A stretch of 33,039 nucleotides of DNA from Bacteroidales bacterium (lineage in GTDB: Bacteria; Bacteroidota; Bacteroidia; Bacteroidales; UBA1715). Below, piece after piece: positions 16,883 to 25,034 of the stretch. Position numbers and translations under genes: made by a program. Within the stretch, counting starts at the first letter, position 1, and each line of letters starts with the position of its first letter. The stretch covers positions 1 to 33,039 of the forward strand of contig JAITUU010000052.1 of the NCBI GenBank assembly GCA_031286165.1, written 5' to 3'. Under the pieces are notes generated by a model. It searched no databases, was not told the DNA's origin, and saw nothing but the letters and a program-made list of their open reading frames with translations.

Positions 16883-18199
16883 TTATTGTATTGCTCGCAA
16901 TTCTTTGATAATCTTATTGGTAGTGTGTCCCTTTTGTTTTTTTTCGGTGCTCACTATCAAGTGCGCTGTGTGTGCATACAGTCCTTTGCGGGCATTGAGC
17001 AATTCGCGTAATTTTAGCAGTGGATTTTCTACTTGCAGAAGCGGACGTTTGGACGTATCTACTCGTGCAGCAATGGCTTCGGGCGATGCGTAGAGCCACA
17101 GCACTATGGAGTGCGAGTGGAGCAATTCGCGGTTTTTTTCGTTGAGCACTATGCCGCCGCCGCAGGAAATAATGTGTGCTTGCGTGGCACTGAAACTTTC
17201 CGAAAGTTCTTCGTATTCAAGTTGGCGGAAATACGCCTCGCCCTTCGTGGCAAATATTTCGGTAATAGGCTGTTGCTGTTTTTCTACTATGGTATCGTCT
17301 ATGTCTTTAAACACATAACCGAGTTTTTGCGCCAACACTTTCCCATGACTTGTTTTTCCGGCACCCATAAGCCCTATGGTGGAAATAGTGTGGGCAAGTG
17401 CAGTCAGCGGCGTTGCCGAAAATCCGCTGCGCATAATTTCCTTATCGGGATTTTCGCTGTTAAAAAACAGTTGATATGCCATAACTGCTTGATTGAGAAG
17501 CCAATCGTTGGCACTCACCACGCGGCAGCCTTTTTCGAGCGCAAGCGGTGCAAGCGCGGAACCTTTGTAATTGGCATCGAACACTATGTGCGCAGGTGTG
17601 AGCCACGCCGATTTTATCACATTGATATTCTGCGGAAGGGCGGAAATGATAATAGTGGTAATAGGAAGTATTTTTTGTAAATCGTCAATGGTGGCGTGAG
17701 CGCACAAAAGTTGTTTTGCAATTCTGCGTGCTTTGGCGGCAGTGCGATTGACCACCGTAACCTGCGCACCGGCTTTGAGCATGGCAAAAATTGCTGCTTT
17801 TGCTGCACCTCCGGCACCTATCACTACGCAGGTTTTTCCTTTTACATTTATGCCGGCATCGGTAAAACTTTGTGAAACGCCGTAATAATCGGTGTTGTAG
17901 CCGTGTAATTTTCCGTTTTTGCTAACTATGGTATTTATGCCGCCTATGGATTTTGCGCTCGTGTCCACCACATCTACAAGTTTGAGCATCTTCTCTTTGT
18001 AGGGCGATGTTACATTCATACCGCTCATTCCCAACGATTTATACAAAAAAATTGCTTGTTCGGCATCTTTTGCCATTACGCGCAAGTAGGCAGCATTTTT
18101 GCCGCAGGCTTTGAATTGCGCATTGAATAAATCGGGACTTTTGCTGTGCAACACCGGTTTTCCGGTAACGGCGAATAAAAGTGTTTGTTCTGTGTTCAT
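16883..18199 (-). CDS. Bifunctional shikimate dehydrogenase / shikimate kinase fusion (AroE-AroK)
   Basis: One 438-residue chain that should carry out two consecutive steps: 3-dehydroshikimate to shikimate (NADPH) and shikimate to shikimate 3-phosphate (ATP). The AroE part is about 1-250, with the substrate-binding SKS (19-21), catalytic Lys68 in NVTSPYK, GGINT (86-90), Asp104 in YNTD, the NADP loop GAGGAAKA (128-135) and the basic NRT (151-153). The AroK part is about 272-438: Walker A GLMGAGKTSHG (276-286), KDIDD (298-302), the Arg in YFRQLEYEEL (R325), CGGG (346-349) and lid region SKRPLL (383-388). Both halves keep their key residues and lengths, so both are probably active. It lies 19 bp downstream of the M16 peptidase gene, and aroC is divergent from that unit. 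No stop or restart separates the domains. Confidence 0.93.
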   Translation of the reverse strand: MNTEQTLLFAVTGKPVLHSKSPDLFNAQFKACGKNAAYLRVMAKDAEQAIFLYKSLGMSGMNVTSPYKEKMLKLVDVVDTSAKSIGGINTIVSKNGKLHGYNTDYYGVSQSFTDAGINVKGKTCVVIGAGGAAKAAIFAMLKAGAQVTVVNRTAAKARRIAKQLLCAHATIDDLQKILPITTIIISALPQNINVIKSAWLTPAHIVFDANYKGSALAPLALEKGCRVVSANDWLLNQAVMAYQLFFNSENPDKEIMRSGFSATPLTALAHTISTIGLMGAGKTSHGKVLAQKLGYVFKDIDDTIVEKQQQPITEIFATKGEAYFRQLEYEELSESFSATQAHIISCGGGIVLNEKNRELLHSHSIVLWLYASPEAIAARVDTSKRPLLQVENPLLKLRELLNARKGLYAHTAHLIVSTEKKQKGHTTNKIIKELRAIQ

Positions 18200-18218
18200 G
18201 CCGGTTGAATGTTTGTAA

Positions 18219-19439
18219 TTATTTGTAAATCAATTCGCTAATACCATTTGTAAAAAACAATTCCTGCGCAAGTTCTTGAATAGTTTCCAGCGTTACGGCA
18301 TTGATTTTTGCCACCACTTCTTCGTAAGTATCTACTTTGTCGTAGCACATATACGATTTTGCATTGGAAATCATGAGCGAAGAAAAATTGTCGAAACTCA
18401 TGGCAACCTGCCCTATGAGTTGCTGTTTATAGGTTTCGAGTTGCGCGGCGGTAAATTCGCCGGAAGTGAGTTTTTTAAAAATGCCGAAAATTGTGGTTTT
18501 ACACTGTTCCAATTTCGCGTTATCGGTGCCAAAATAAATGGAGAAAACGCCCGTATCGGCATAGGATACGTAGTTTGATTCTATATTATAGGTCAATCCC
18601 TGTTCTTCGCGCAGAGCCAAATTGAGCAGAGAATTGAAACTCACACCGCCCAAAAGATTATTGAGCAGCACCATAGCGGTTTTTTTGCTGCTATACATAG
18701 ACGGCGCAATACTTCCCAGCATACAGTGCATTTGGTGAGTGCGCAGGTTTTTTGTTTTTGAAAAATTTTGTGTAATTTGCTTAAATTCAGCGCGTTGCAA
18801 AGTACTCGCGGGTGTTTCTTCCATAAAATAAGTGTGGAGTAAGGTTTTGATTGTTTTAACTTCCACCGCACCCACGTAGGAAACCATTAAGCGATTGTTC
18901 ACATAATTGCGTTTGTACTCTGCCGAAATGTCTGCCAACGTAATTTTTCGCAAACTTTCTTTGCTGCCCAAAATATTGTGCGACAATTCGTGCCCCGAAA
19001 AAAGCAATTCTTCAAATTCATCGAAAATCTGTTCGCTCGGCTGGTCTTTGTATGAATTTATTTCATCGATAATCACCTCGCGCTCTTTTTCAAATTCTTC
19101 TTGCACAAATTCCGTGTGGTAAAAAATTTCGCTCAGTACCTCAAAGGCACGTTCCAAAAATTGATTTTGAATAGATATATAAATGCAGGTTTCTTCTTTC
19201 GAGGTGTAGGCATTCATGTCGCCGCCTACGGATTCTATATAATTCATCAACTCAAAATAATTATGCCGGGTAGTTTTTTTGAAAATCAAATGTTCTATCA
19301 CGTGCATTATTCCGGCGGTGCGTTTGAGCCGTTCATCGCGGCTGCCGGCATGAATAAACAGCCCAATGTACGATACATTCGATTTTGCGCTTTCATATAC
19401 GGCACGCACGCCATTGGGTAGGTGTATGGTTTGTTCCAT
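18219..19439 (-). CDS. M16-family zinc metallopeptidase
   Basis: A 406-residue peptidase of the M16 (pitrilysin/processing peptidase) family. The inverted zinc motif HVIEH is at 46-50, and the third ligand, Glu126 in EREVIIDEIN, lies exactly 76 residues after His50, the family spacing. The N-terminal M16 domain is followed by the inactive C-terminal domain with the usual block LREEQGLTYNIESNY. I see no signal peptide, so a cytoplasmic location is likely. It is the first gene of a leftward unit with the AroE-AroK fusion (19-bp gap); no functional connection to aromatic biosynthesis is known. A TAnnTTTG-like box (TATTTTTG, 19463 down to 19456) precedes the ATG. Confidence 0.92.
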   Translation of the reverse strand: MEQTIHLPNGVRAVYESAKSNVSYIGLFIHAGSRDERLKRTAGIMHVIEHLIFKKTTRHNYFELMNYIESVGGDMNAYTSKEETCIYISIQNQFLERAFEVLSEIFYHTEFVQEEFEKEREVIIDEINSYKDQPSEQIFDEFEELLFSGHELSHNILGSKESLRKITLADISAEYKRNYVNNRLMVSYVGAVEVKTIKTLLHTYFMEETPASTLQRAEFKQITQNFSKTKNLRTHQMHCMLGSIAPSMYSSKKTAMVLLNNLLGGVSFNSLLNLALREEQGLTYNIESNYVSYADTGVFSIYFGTDNAKLEQCKTTIFGIFKKLTSGEFTAAQLETYKQQLIGQVAMSFDNFSSLMISNAKSYMCYDKVDTYEEVVAKINAVTLETIQELAQELFFTNGISELIYK

Positions 19440-19612
19440 GTTTTATTTTATTTTCCAAAAATATAAAAAAATACGATTGCCAGCGAAGTACTATAATAAA
19501 TAACCGTAGCAAAAATTCTCAGTGTTAGAGAAAAATTTATTTTCAGCGATAAAGTGAGTTGGGAATAGTTCGGATTTGTGAGTGATAATTTACAATTAAC
19601 CTCGTTGAGGTC

Positions 19613-19641
19613 TTTGCTGTTTGTAATTAATTGTATCTTTG
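19613..19641 (+). promoter_or_regulatory. Promoter of aroC
   Basis: TATCTTTG at 19634-19641 is a clear -7 box, with TTTG at 19613-19616, a slightly short 17-base spacer. The aroC ATG follows after about 17 bases. Confidence 0.5.
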
Positions 19642-19658
19642 CACAAATAGAATGAAGC

Positions 19659-20621
19659 ATGAACACCTTTGGACGAAAATTTAGAGTAAGTATTTTTGGC
19701 GAAAGCCACGGAGTGCAAATAGGAGTAATGATAGACGGTTGTCCTGCGGGTATTGCGCTGAGCGAAGACGATTTGCGTAGCGATATTTCGCGGCGCAGAG
19801 CAGGTGGCGTAGGCACTACACCGCGCATAGAGGCAGACGAGCCGCACATAGTAAGCGGCGTGTATGAGGGAAAAACTACCGGTGCACCGCTTGTAATTCT
19901 GTGCTCGAATACCAACACTAAATCGGGTGATTACAGTAATTTATGGACGCACCCACGCCCCAGCCATGCTGATTTTACGGGGAAAGCAAAATTTGGTGCA
20001 CACAACGACCCCAGAGGCGGCGGGCATTTTTCGGGACGCATTACGTGGGGTATGGTGGTAGCCGGTGCGATTGCAAAAAAAATTATAGCACCCTTGCACA
20101 TTTCCGCCAAAGTTGATGAGGTGGGAGGAAGTACCAATATTCGCGAAACGGTGGAGAAAGCCGTTGCCGAAAAAAATTCTATTGGCGGCATAGTTTCTTG
20201 CCGCTGTACTAAGGTGCCGGTGGGACTTGGCGAACCGTTTTTTGATAGTATAGAATCTTTGATTTCACATGCGGTATTTGCTATTCCGGCAGTGAAGGCA
20301 ATAGAATTTGGCGCAGGATTTGCCGCCGCCGCCATGACCGGAAGCGAGCATAATGATATGATTACGAACGCCAAAGGAGAAACCGCTACCAACAATGCCG
20401 GCGGCATAGTGGGCGGCATTAGCAATGGCAATGACATATATTTTCGCGTGGCAGTGAAGCCCACTGCAAGCATTGCTTTGGAGCAAAATACCTATAACTT
20501 TGAAAAACAGGAAATTGCGCCCCTCGTAATAGAAGGGCGGCACGATGCCTGCATAGCCCTGCGCGTGCCGGTAATTGTGGAAGCCGCCGCCGCTATTGTG
20601 CTGGCTGATTGCTTGGTATAG
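19659..20621 (+). CDS. aroC: Chorismate synthase
   Basis: AroC converts 5-enolpyruvylshikimate 3-phosphate to chorismate using reduced FMN. The start MNTFGRKFRVSIFGESHG is typical, with the conserved His. Other signatures are RRRAGGVGTTPR, NTNTKSGDYSNL, RPSHADFTGKAKFG with the second His, RGGGHFSGR, GLGEPFFDS, NNAGGIVGGIS and EGRHDACIALR. At 320 residues it is shorter than the roughly 360 of the E. coli enzyme: it lacks about 20 residues near the middle and the C-terminal tail. The GGGHFSGR form is known in some Firmicutes and Bacteroidota, so it does not suggest decay. It is divergent from the unit carrying the AroE-AroK fusion. Confidence 0.97.
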   Translation: MNTFGRKFRVSIFGESHGVQIGVMIDGCPAGIALSEDDLRSDISRRRAGGVGTTPRIEADEPHIVSGVYEGKTTGAPLVILCSNTNTKSGDYSNLWTHPRPSHADFTGKAKFGAHNDPRGGGHFSGRITWGMVVAGAIAKKIIAPLHISAKVDEVGGSTNIRETVEKAVAEKNSIGGIVSCRCTKVPVGLGEPFFDSIESLISHAVFAIPAVKAIEFGAGFAAAAMTGSEHNDMITNAKGETATNNAGGIVGGISNGNDIYFRVAVKPTASIALEQNTYNFEKQEIAPLVIEGRHDACIALRVPVIVEAAAAIVLADCLV

Positions 20622-20651
20622 AATGGTGAAAATTTTCATACACAAAAATCT

Positions 20652-21386
20652 ATGAAATCGGAAATACAATTTTTTGAAAAACGCAAAGTCCGTTCTGTGT
20701 GGAATGAAGATGAAGAAGAATGGTACTTTTCTATTGTAGATGTGGTTGCCATTCTGACAGAAAGCCCGGAGCCTCGAAAATATTGGAGTGTATTAAAAAC
20801 AAGATTAAAGAAAGAAGGTGTTGAGATGACTACAATTTGTAGTCAACTGAAAATGCTTGCCGCTGATGGCAAAAATTATTTGACCGATGTAGCGAATACC
20901 AAGCAACTATTTCGTATTATTCAATCTATTCCGAGTAAAAAAGCAGAGCCGTTTAAACTGTGGCTTGCCGAAGTAGCCAAGCAACGCTTAGACCAAATAG
21001 AAAATCCGGAACTTTCCATAGAGCAAGCAATGCGCGATTACCGCCGATTGGGATATTCCGAAGAATGGATAAACACACGCCTGCAATCTATTCAATTTCG
21101 CAAAGAACTGACCGACCAATGGAAAAAATCGGGGGTGGAAGAAGGTTTGGAATATGCTATTCTTACTAATTTGATGACCAAAGAGTGGAGTGGAAAAACT
21201 GCCGCCGAATTTAGTAAAACGGCTAATCCGGTGGGTTTGGAACAAAGTAAAAACGTGGCATTAGACGGAGCAAAAGTGGCAAAAAATGCTCGTAAAAATA
21301 TAGAACAACGTACCGGAAAATCGGCAATTAGTTCGCTCAATGCTAAAGAATTGTCCGGAAGGAAAAATAACAAAATCATACAATAA
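20652..21386 (+). CDS. Bro-N domain protein (antirepressor-like)
   Basis: A 244-residue protein. The N-terminal ~105 residues match the Bro-N/phage antirepressor fold: VRSVWNEDEEEWYFSIVDVV, then RKYWSVLKTRLKKEG and SIPSKKAEPFKLWLAEVAKQR. The rest is the conserved partner of this chromosomal family: AMRDYRRLGYSEEWINTRLQ, RKELTDQWKKSGVEEGLEYA, and a Lys-rich tail (AKVAKNARKNIEQRTGKSAI). Bro-N domains bind DNA in phage and baculovirus proteins; in bacterial chromosomes the role of this family is not clear, though it resembles DinD-type proteins. It starts 30 bp after aroC and may be read from the same transcript. No phage structural genes lie nearby, so a prophage is not supported. Confidence 0.82.
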   Translation: MKSEIQFFEKRKVRSVWNEDEEEWYFSIVDVVAILTESPEPRKYWSVLKTRLKKEGVEMTTICSQLKMLAADGKNYLTDVANTKQLFRIIQSIPSKKAEPFKLWLAEVAKQRLDQIENPELSIEQAMRDYRRLGYSEEWINTRLQSIQFRKELTDQWKKSGVEEGLEYAILTNLMTKEWSGKTAAEFSKTANPVGLEQSKNVALDGAKVAKNARKNIEQRTGKSAISSLNAKELSGRKNNKIIQ

Positions 21387-21761
21387 ACCAACAAAAATAG
21401 CGTTACCACTCAAATAATACTAAAAAAACTGCCTATGACGTAAAAAAGTATAGCGTAATACGCACATTATAAACATATTGGAAAAAGCGTTTTTGCTTTT
21501 TATTCTTTCATTTCGGAACTTAGACAATTCAAAAATGTGGACAAGAATAAAAGTGATAATAGTCGCGCTGTGAAGGCGTGGGCTGTATTCATCTTTGTTG
21601 TCCACAGGTAGTCTAAGACCTCGAAATGCAGATAAAGTGAATTTGTCCGCGTTTTTTTTTGTGCGTATGTGAGCCAAAATGGGGCTTTAAGGACAGTGTG
21701 TTAAAAAATTAAATTAAATTAAAAGTCTGCTTACAGGAGCGGACGTTAAACAAATAGTATA
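21387..21761. other. 375-bp gap without a convincing gene, rich in inverted repeats
   Basis: The gap holds a small palindrome GCGTAATACGC (21453-21463), a terminator-like hairpin AAAAAGC-GTTTTT-GCTTTTT (21482-21501), a long nested hairpin (21498-21637), and GTCTGCT-TACAGG-AGCGGAC (21725-21744) just before the next gene. An 85-codon frame on the minus strand (21420-21677) reads through the hairpin, but it resembles no family I know and carries the hairpin symmetry, so I do not call it a gene. Confidence 0.6.
21498..21637. repeat. Long nested imperfect inverted repeat
   Basis: Three helices nest in register: CATTTCG (21509-21515) with CGAAATG (21622-21628); CTTAGAC (21519-21525) with GTCTAAG (21611-21617); TGTGGACAA (21536-21544) with TTGTCCACA (21598-21606). 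Weaker pairing continues outward (to about 21498 and 21637) and inward. It could be a structured RNA, a small hairpin mobile element, or the remnant of one. Confidence 0.65.
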
Positions 21762-22136
21762 ATGAAAAAAACAGTATTGATAATAGTAGCAGTAATTGGC
21801 TTTGCATTTGCAGCAAATGCACAGAAAAATTTTGTGTATTGCGAATTACTTGGGAAAGGTAAGGCTTTTAGCAGTAAACTGAAAGTGCGTGCTAATTTCG
21901 GACAACAAATTTCTTTTTGGAAAGGAGTTGATTATATTCGCGATGCAAAAGGGCGAAAAATGAGTTTTAATTCTATGGTTGATGCCATGAATTTTTTGGG
22001 AACGCAAGGTTGGGAATTTGTGCAAGCAACTGTGGTAGTTGAAGATGGTGAATCTACGTTTTCATGGCTGCTGAAAAAGGAAATTACCAAAGAAGAATCA
22101 AAACGATTGGAAGAAAGTTTTACTCCTGATAAATAA
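21762..22136 (+). CDS. Small exported protein of unknown function
   Basis: A 124-residue protein with a clear signal peptide (1-20, MKKTVLIIVAVIGFAFAANA) ending at the Ala-Gln common in Bacteroidota. The mature part has a small conserved-looking domain with FVYCELLGKGKAFSSKLKVR, GQQISFWKGVDYIRD and MDFLGTQGWEFVQA-like text (here MNFLGTQGWEFVQA), ending in a charged KEITKEESKRLEESF tail. The GWEFVQ pattern recurs in small hypothetical proteins of Bacteroidota, but I know no function. The next gene follows 5 bp later, so the two are an operon. A short hairpin (21725-21744) precedes the ATG. Confidence 0.82.
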   Translation: MKKTVLIIVAVIGFAFAANAQKNFVYCELLGKGKAFSSKLKVRANFGQQISFWKGVDYIRDAKGRKMSFNSMVDAMNFLGTQGWEFVQATVVVEDGESTFSWLLKKEITKEESKRLEESFTPDK

Positions 22137-22141
22137 AAGTT

Positions 22142-22498
22142 ATGATGAAGAAATTATGTATAATAGGTTATCTGCTTCTGTTTGCTGTGGTGGGTTTTTC
22201 ACAAAATACCAATGAACAGAAAAGAACACGCTGTGCTTTTGTAATAGCAGGAATTTGTTCTGACGATGATGTTGGCGGTGTGGAAGTTTCCGAAATAAAA
22301 GCAGGAGGGAAGTATTCCTATTTGAAATTTGAGAATTTTAATACTTTCCCGGTTACAGTAGTTTTTGAAACAACAATCGGGAAAAACCCTTCTCCGCATT
22401 ACACAAATACTATACAAGAAAGCGGAGTATTGTTTTGCAGGCAAACGAAACAAAAACTACAACTAAAAAGTATCTTTTGCCAAAAAACACAAGGTTAA
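22142..22498 (+). CDS. Small exported protein, probably frameshifted near its end
   Basis: The frame gives 118 residues with a signal peptide (about 1-20; MMKKLCIIGYLLLFAVVGFS) and a beta-rich body (GGKYSYLKFENFNTFPVTVVF). After about residue 97 (ESGVLF) the composition becomes odd. In the next frame the sequence reads LQANETKTTTKKYLLPKNT, then RLIARKLAN and TAG at 22519-22521, which looks like the true ending. Adding one T to the TTTT run at 22433-22436 would join the two halves into about 126 residues. So this is either a one-base deletion (pseudogene) or an assembly error. It is downstream of, and 5 bp from, the preceding exported protein. Function is unknown. Confidence 0.7.
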   Translation: MMKKLCIIGYLLLFAVVGFSQNTNEQKRTRCAFVIAGICSDDDVGGVEVSEIKAGGKYSYLKFENFNTFPVTVVFETTIGKNPSPHYTNTIQESGVLFCRQTKQKLQLKSIFCQKTQG

Positions 22499-22553
22499 TT
22501 GCAAGGAAATTAGCAAATTAGGATATTTTTCACAAAAGAAGAAAATTACCACC

Positions 22554-22584
22554 AAACCACCAAAACGGTTTTGGTGGTTTTTTT
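22554..22584 (+). terminator. Intrinsic terminator after the small exported-protein pair
   Basis: AAACCACCAAAA pairs perfectly with TTTTGGTGGTTT around a 3-base loop, followed by a T run. Confidence 0.88.
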
Positions 22585-22617
22585 GTGCGCTTTATTCTGT
22601 GGTGTGTGGCTTTTTGT

Positions 22618-22625
22618 TACTTTTG
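22618..22625 (+). promoter_or_regulatory. -7 box upstream of the flippase gene
   Basis: TACTTTTG matches TAnnTTTG and lies 21 bases before the ATG at 22647. It sits just after a terminator, as expected for a fresh start. No clear -33 element. Confidence 0.4.
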
Positions 22626-22646
22626 TGGTTTTAAAAAGTGTACACT

Positions 22647-24113
22647 ATGGGACTGATACAAAAACTTGTGGGGCAAACGGCTATTTACGGCATGACCACT
22701 ATTGTGGGGCGATTTTTGAATTTTTTACTCGTGCCGCTCTACACGCGCTATTTCAATCAGGCGGAGTATGGTGTGGTTACGGAATTGTATAGTTATACGG
22801 TGTTTCTCATGATTTTGCTTACCTATGGTTTGGAAACAGGTTTTTTCCGCTTTTCGCAAAATGCCGATGACAAACCGAGCGTGTTCAGCACCATTCTCAC
22901 AAGTTTGGGCACATCTTCCACGTTGTTTTTACTTCTTGTAGCGGTATTGCTCACGCCTATTTCGGGTGCTATCGGCTATGCCGGACACGAAAATTACATT
23001 CTCATGATGGCGGTTATTATTGCCATAGATGCCTTTACGAGTGTGCCGTTTGCAAAATTGCGTTTGGAAGACCGCGCATTTACTTTTGCCGCTGTGAAAT
23101 TTGCCAACATTGGCGTAAATATAGGCTTGAATATTTTGCTCATAGTGGTGCTGCCGCACATAGCGCGAAGCGGCAACAATGCGTGGCTTTTGGCGCATTT
23201 TGGCGAACCAAAAATTGCCTACATATTTATTTCCAACGTGGCGGCGAGTGTAATTACGCTGCTTTTGCTACTTCCCGGAATGTTGAAAACGAAGTATCGG
23301 TTTGATTTTCCGCTGCTCAAACGGATTCTTGTATATTCGCTACCGCTGCTTGTGGCAGGATTGGCTGGTAGTGTGAATGAAGTGTATGACCGAATTTCAC
23401 TGCGTTATTTTCTTACTATTCCCGAAGGTGCCAATGCGCAGGAATACATACTTTCGCAGGTGGGAATTTACGGTGCGAGTTATAAATTGGCTATGATAAT
23501 TGCTATTTTCAATCAAGCATTTCGCTTTGCCGCCGAACCTTTCTTTTTCTCGCGCATGCACGCTGGCGATGCGCGGCACATGTATGCTCGCATTATGAAT
23601 TATTTTGTGGCGTTTACCTTAGTACTTTTTCTTGTTATCACACTTTTTCTCGATTTTTTCAAACATTTTATAGGCAGCAATTTTCACGAAGGACTGCAAA
23701 TAGTGCCTATTTTGCTTATGGCAAATATCTTTTTGGGCGTGGTGTTCAATCTCTCTATTTGGTTCAAACTTTCAAACAGAACCTCGTTTGGCGTGTGGAT
23801 TACCGGTGCCGGAGCCATTATTACACTTGCTATTAATATGGCATTTGTGCCGCACTACGGCTACGTGGCTTCGGCGTGGGCTACGCTGGCGTGCTATGTG
23901 CTAATGTCGGTGCTTTCCTATATTTTGTGTCAAAAATACTACGGCATTCCCTATCGCGTGGCTACCATTGCAGGGTATTTTACGCTGGGCACGGCTATAT
24001 ATGCCGCGCATGAATTATTCCATTTCCCCATTGTGCTGAGAATTATTGCAATTCTTGCGTTTATAGCTGCGGTGGTGTTGGTAGAGAAAAAAAGTTTGCG
24101 TGCCACACATTAA
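22647..24113 (+). CDS. Polysaccharide flippase (Wzx/MATE-like membrane protein)
   Basis: A 488-residue polytopic membrane protein of the polysaccharide-biosynthesis (Wzx/RfbX) family, which moves lipid-linked oligosaccharides across the inner membrane. The N-terminus is typical: LVGQTAIYGMTTIVGRFLNF, LLVPLYTRYFNQAEYGVVTE. About 12-14 hydrophobic segments alternate along the chain, with a charged loop NEVYDRISLRYFL before the second half. A GTG at 22638 is in frame, but I chose the ATG at 22647 because MGLIQKLVGQ is the natural start. No glycosyltransferases lie nearby, so the substrate is open. Its 3' end overlaps that of the convergent PfkB-family kinase gene by 4 bp, with no terminator between them. 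Confidence 0.92.
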   Translation: MGLIQKLVGQTAIYGMTTIVGRFLNFLLVPLYTRYFNQAEYGVVTELYSYTVFLMILLTYGLETGFFRFSQNADDKPSVFSTILTSLGTSSTLFLLLVAVLLTPISGAIGYAGHENYILMMAVIIAIDAFTSVPFAKLRLEDRAFTFAAVKFANIGVNIGLNILLIVVLPHIARSGNNAWLLAHFGEPKIAYIFISNVAASVITLLLLLPGMLKTKYRFDFPLLKRILVYSLPLLVAGLAGSVNEVYDRISLRYFLTIPEGANAQEYILSQVGIYGASYKLAMIIAIFNQAFRFAAEPFFFSRMHAGDARHMYARIMNYFVAFTLVLFLVITLFLDFFKHFIGSNFHEGLQIVPILLMANIFLGVVFNLSIWFKLSNRTSFGVWITGAGAIITLAINMAFVPHYGYVASAWATLACYVLMSVLSYILCQKYYGIPYRVATIAGYFTLGTAIYAAHELFHFPIVLRIIAILAFIAAVVLVEKKSLRATH

Positions 24114-25024
24114 ATTGCAAACGAAGTTATATCTCGAAATTCCTGTACTCGTGCCGAAATTTGCTCTTGCGAGAGATTTTCAATAGCCTGCGTACCCATA
24201 GCCTCTACGGTAAACGATGCCATAGCCGAACCCACAATTACAGCGGATTTCATAGTTTCAAAATCGGTAGCATTGCGCTGTGCCAAATATCCTGTAAAAC
24301 CTCCGGCAAAAGTGTCGCCTGCGCCGGTGGGGTCTATTACTTCTTCCAAAAGAAGTGCCGGAGCCGAAAACACCTTGCCTTCGCCAAAAAGCAGTGCACC
24401 GTGTGAACCTTTTTTTATAATCACATAGCGCGGTCCCATAGTTTGAATTTTTCGCGCTGCTTGCGGGAGTCCGTATTCGCCCGAAAGGTGGCGTGCTTCT
24501 TCTTCATTGATTACAATTACGTCAATCATGCGAAGTGTTTTGAGCAATTCTTCGAGGGCGCAATCTATCCAAAAATCCATAGTGTCGAGCACTACGAGTT
24601 TTGGTTTTTGGGGCAATTGTTCTATCACTCGGCGTTGCACTTGCGGACTTAAATTTCCCAACATTACAAATTCTGCATCTTTGTACGAATCGGGTAGAAT
24701 TGGGTCAAAATTGCCCAACACATTGAGTTCGGTTACAAGCGTTTCGCGTTGGTTCATGTTGTCGAAATACTTACCCGACCAAAAAAAAGTTTTTTCGTTG
24801 GGTTTTATTTGCACCCCTTCGGTATGTACACCCCTGCGTTGTAGTTTTTCTATATATTCTTTGGGAAAATCGCCACCCACTACGGCAACTATGGAAGGAT
24901 TGGTAAAATACGATGCCGCAAGGCAAATATAGGTGCCGGCTCCGCCAATAATTTTTTCGGTTTTGTGTTGCGGTGTTTCTATTGCATCGAAGGCTACGCT
25001 GCCCACTATGAGAGTTTTTGCCAT
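24110..25024 (-). CDS. PfkB-family carbohydrate kinase
   Basis: A 304-residue ribokinase-fold sugar or nucleoside kinase. Early signature GSVAFDAIETP and the substrate-region Gly pair IIGGAGTYICLAASYF (25-40) are present. The C-terminal PfkB signature DPTGAGDTFAGGFTGYLA (231-248) contains the catalytic Asp237 and the anion-hole GAGD. NEEEARHLSGEYG and VIIKKGSHGALLF are also typical. Specificity cannot be read from the sequence. It is the third gene of a leftward run (phosphofructokinase, ABC exporter, this kinase), 10 bp downstream of the exporter gene. With a phosphofructokinase at the head of the run, a role in sugar phosphate metabolism is plausible but unproven. Confidence 0.9.
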   Translation of the reverse strand: MAKTLIVGSVAFDAIETPQHKTEKIIGGAGTYICLAASYFTNPSIVAVVGGDFPKEYIEKLQRRGVHTEGVQIKPNEKTFFWSGKYFDNMNQRETLVTELNVLGNFDPILPDSYKDAEFVMLGNLSPQVQRRVIEQLPQKPKLVVLDTMDFWIDCALEELLKTLRMIDVIVINEEEARHLSGEYGLPQAARKIQTMGPRYVIIKKGSHGALLFGEGKVFSAPALLLEEVIDPTGAGDTFAGGFTGYLAQRNATDFETMKSAVIVGSAMASFTVEAMGTQAIENLSQEQISARVQEFRDITSFAI

Positions 25025-25034
25025 AATTGCGGAA

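Noticed and set aside
19659-20621. Short chorismate synthase as a possible truncated gene
   Set aside because: All signature motifs, including both conserved His residues, are present, and the short GGGHFSGR form is known in other bacteria.
20652-21386. Prophage because of the Bro-N domain
   Set aside because: No integrase, capsid, terminase or lysis genes lie on either side, and this family is common as a lone chromosomal gene.
21420-21677. 85-codon minus-strand frame in the gap after the Bro-N gene
   Set aside because: It reads straight through the nested hairpin, resembles no family I know, and has no promoter or plausible start context.
21725-21751. Hairpin followed by GTTAAAC, resembling half of an integron attC site
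   Set aside because: The matching RYYYAAC box on the other side is absent, the hairpin is too short for attC, and no integron integrase is in the window.
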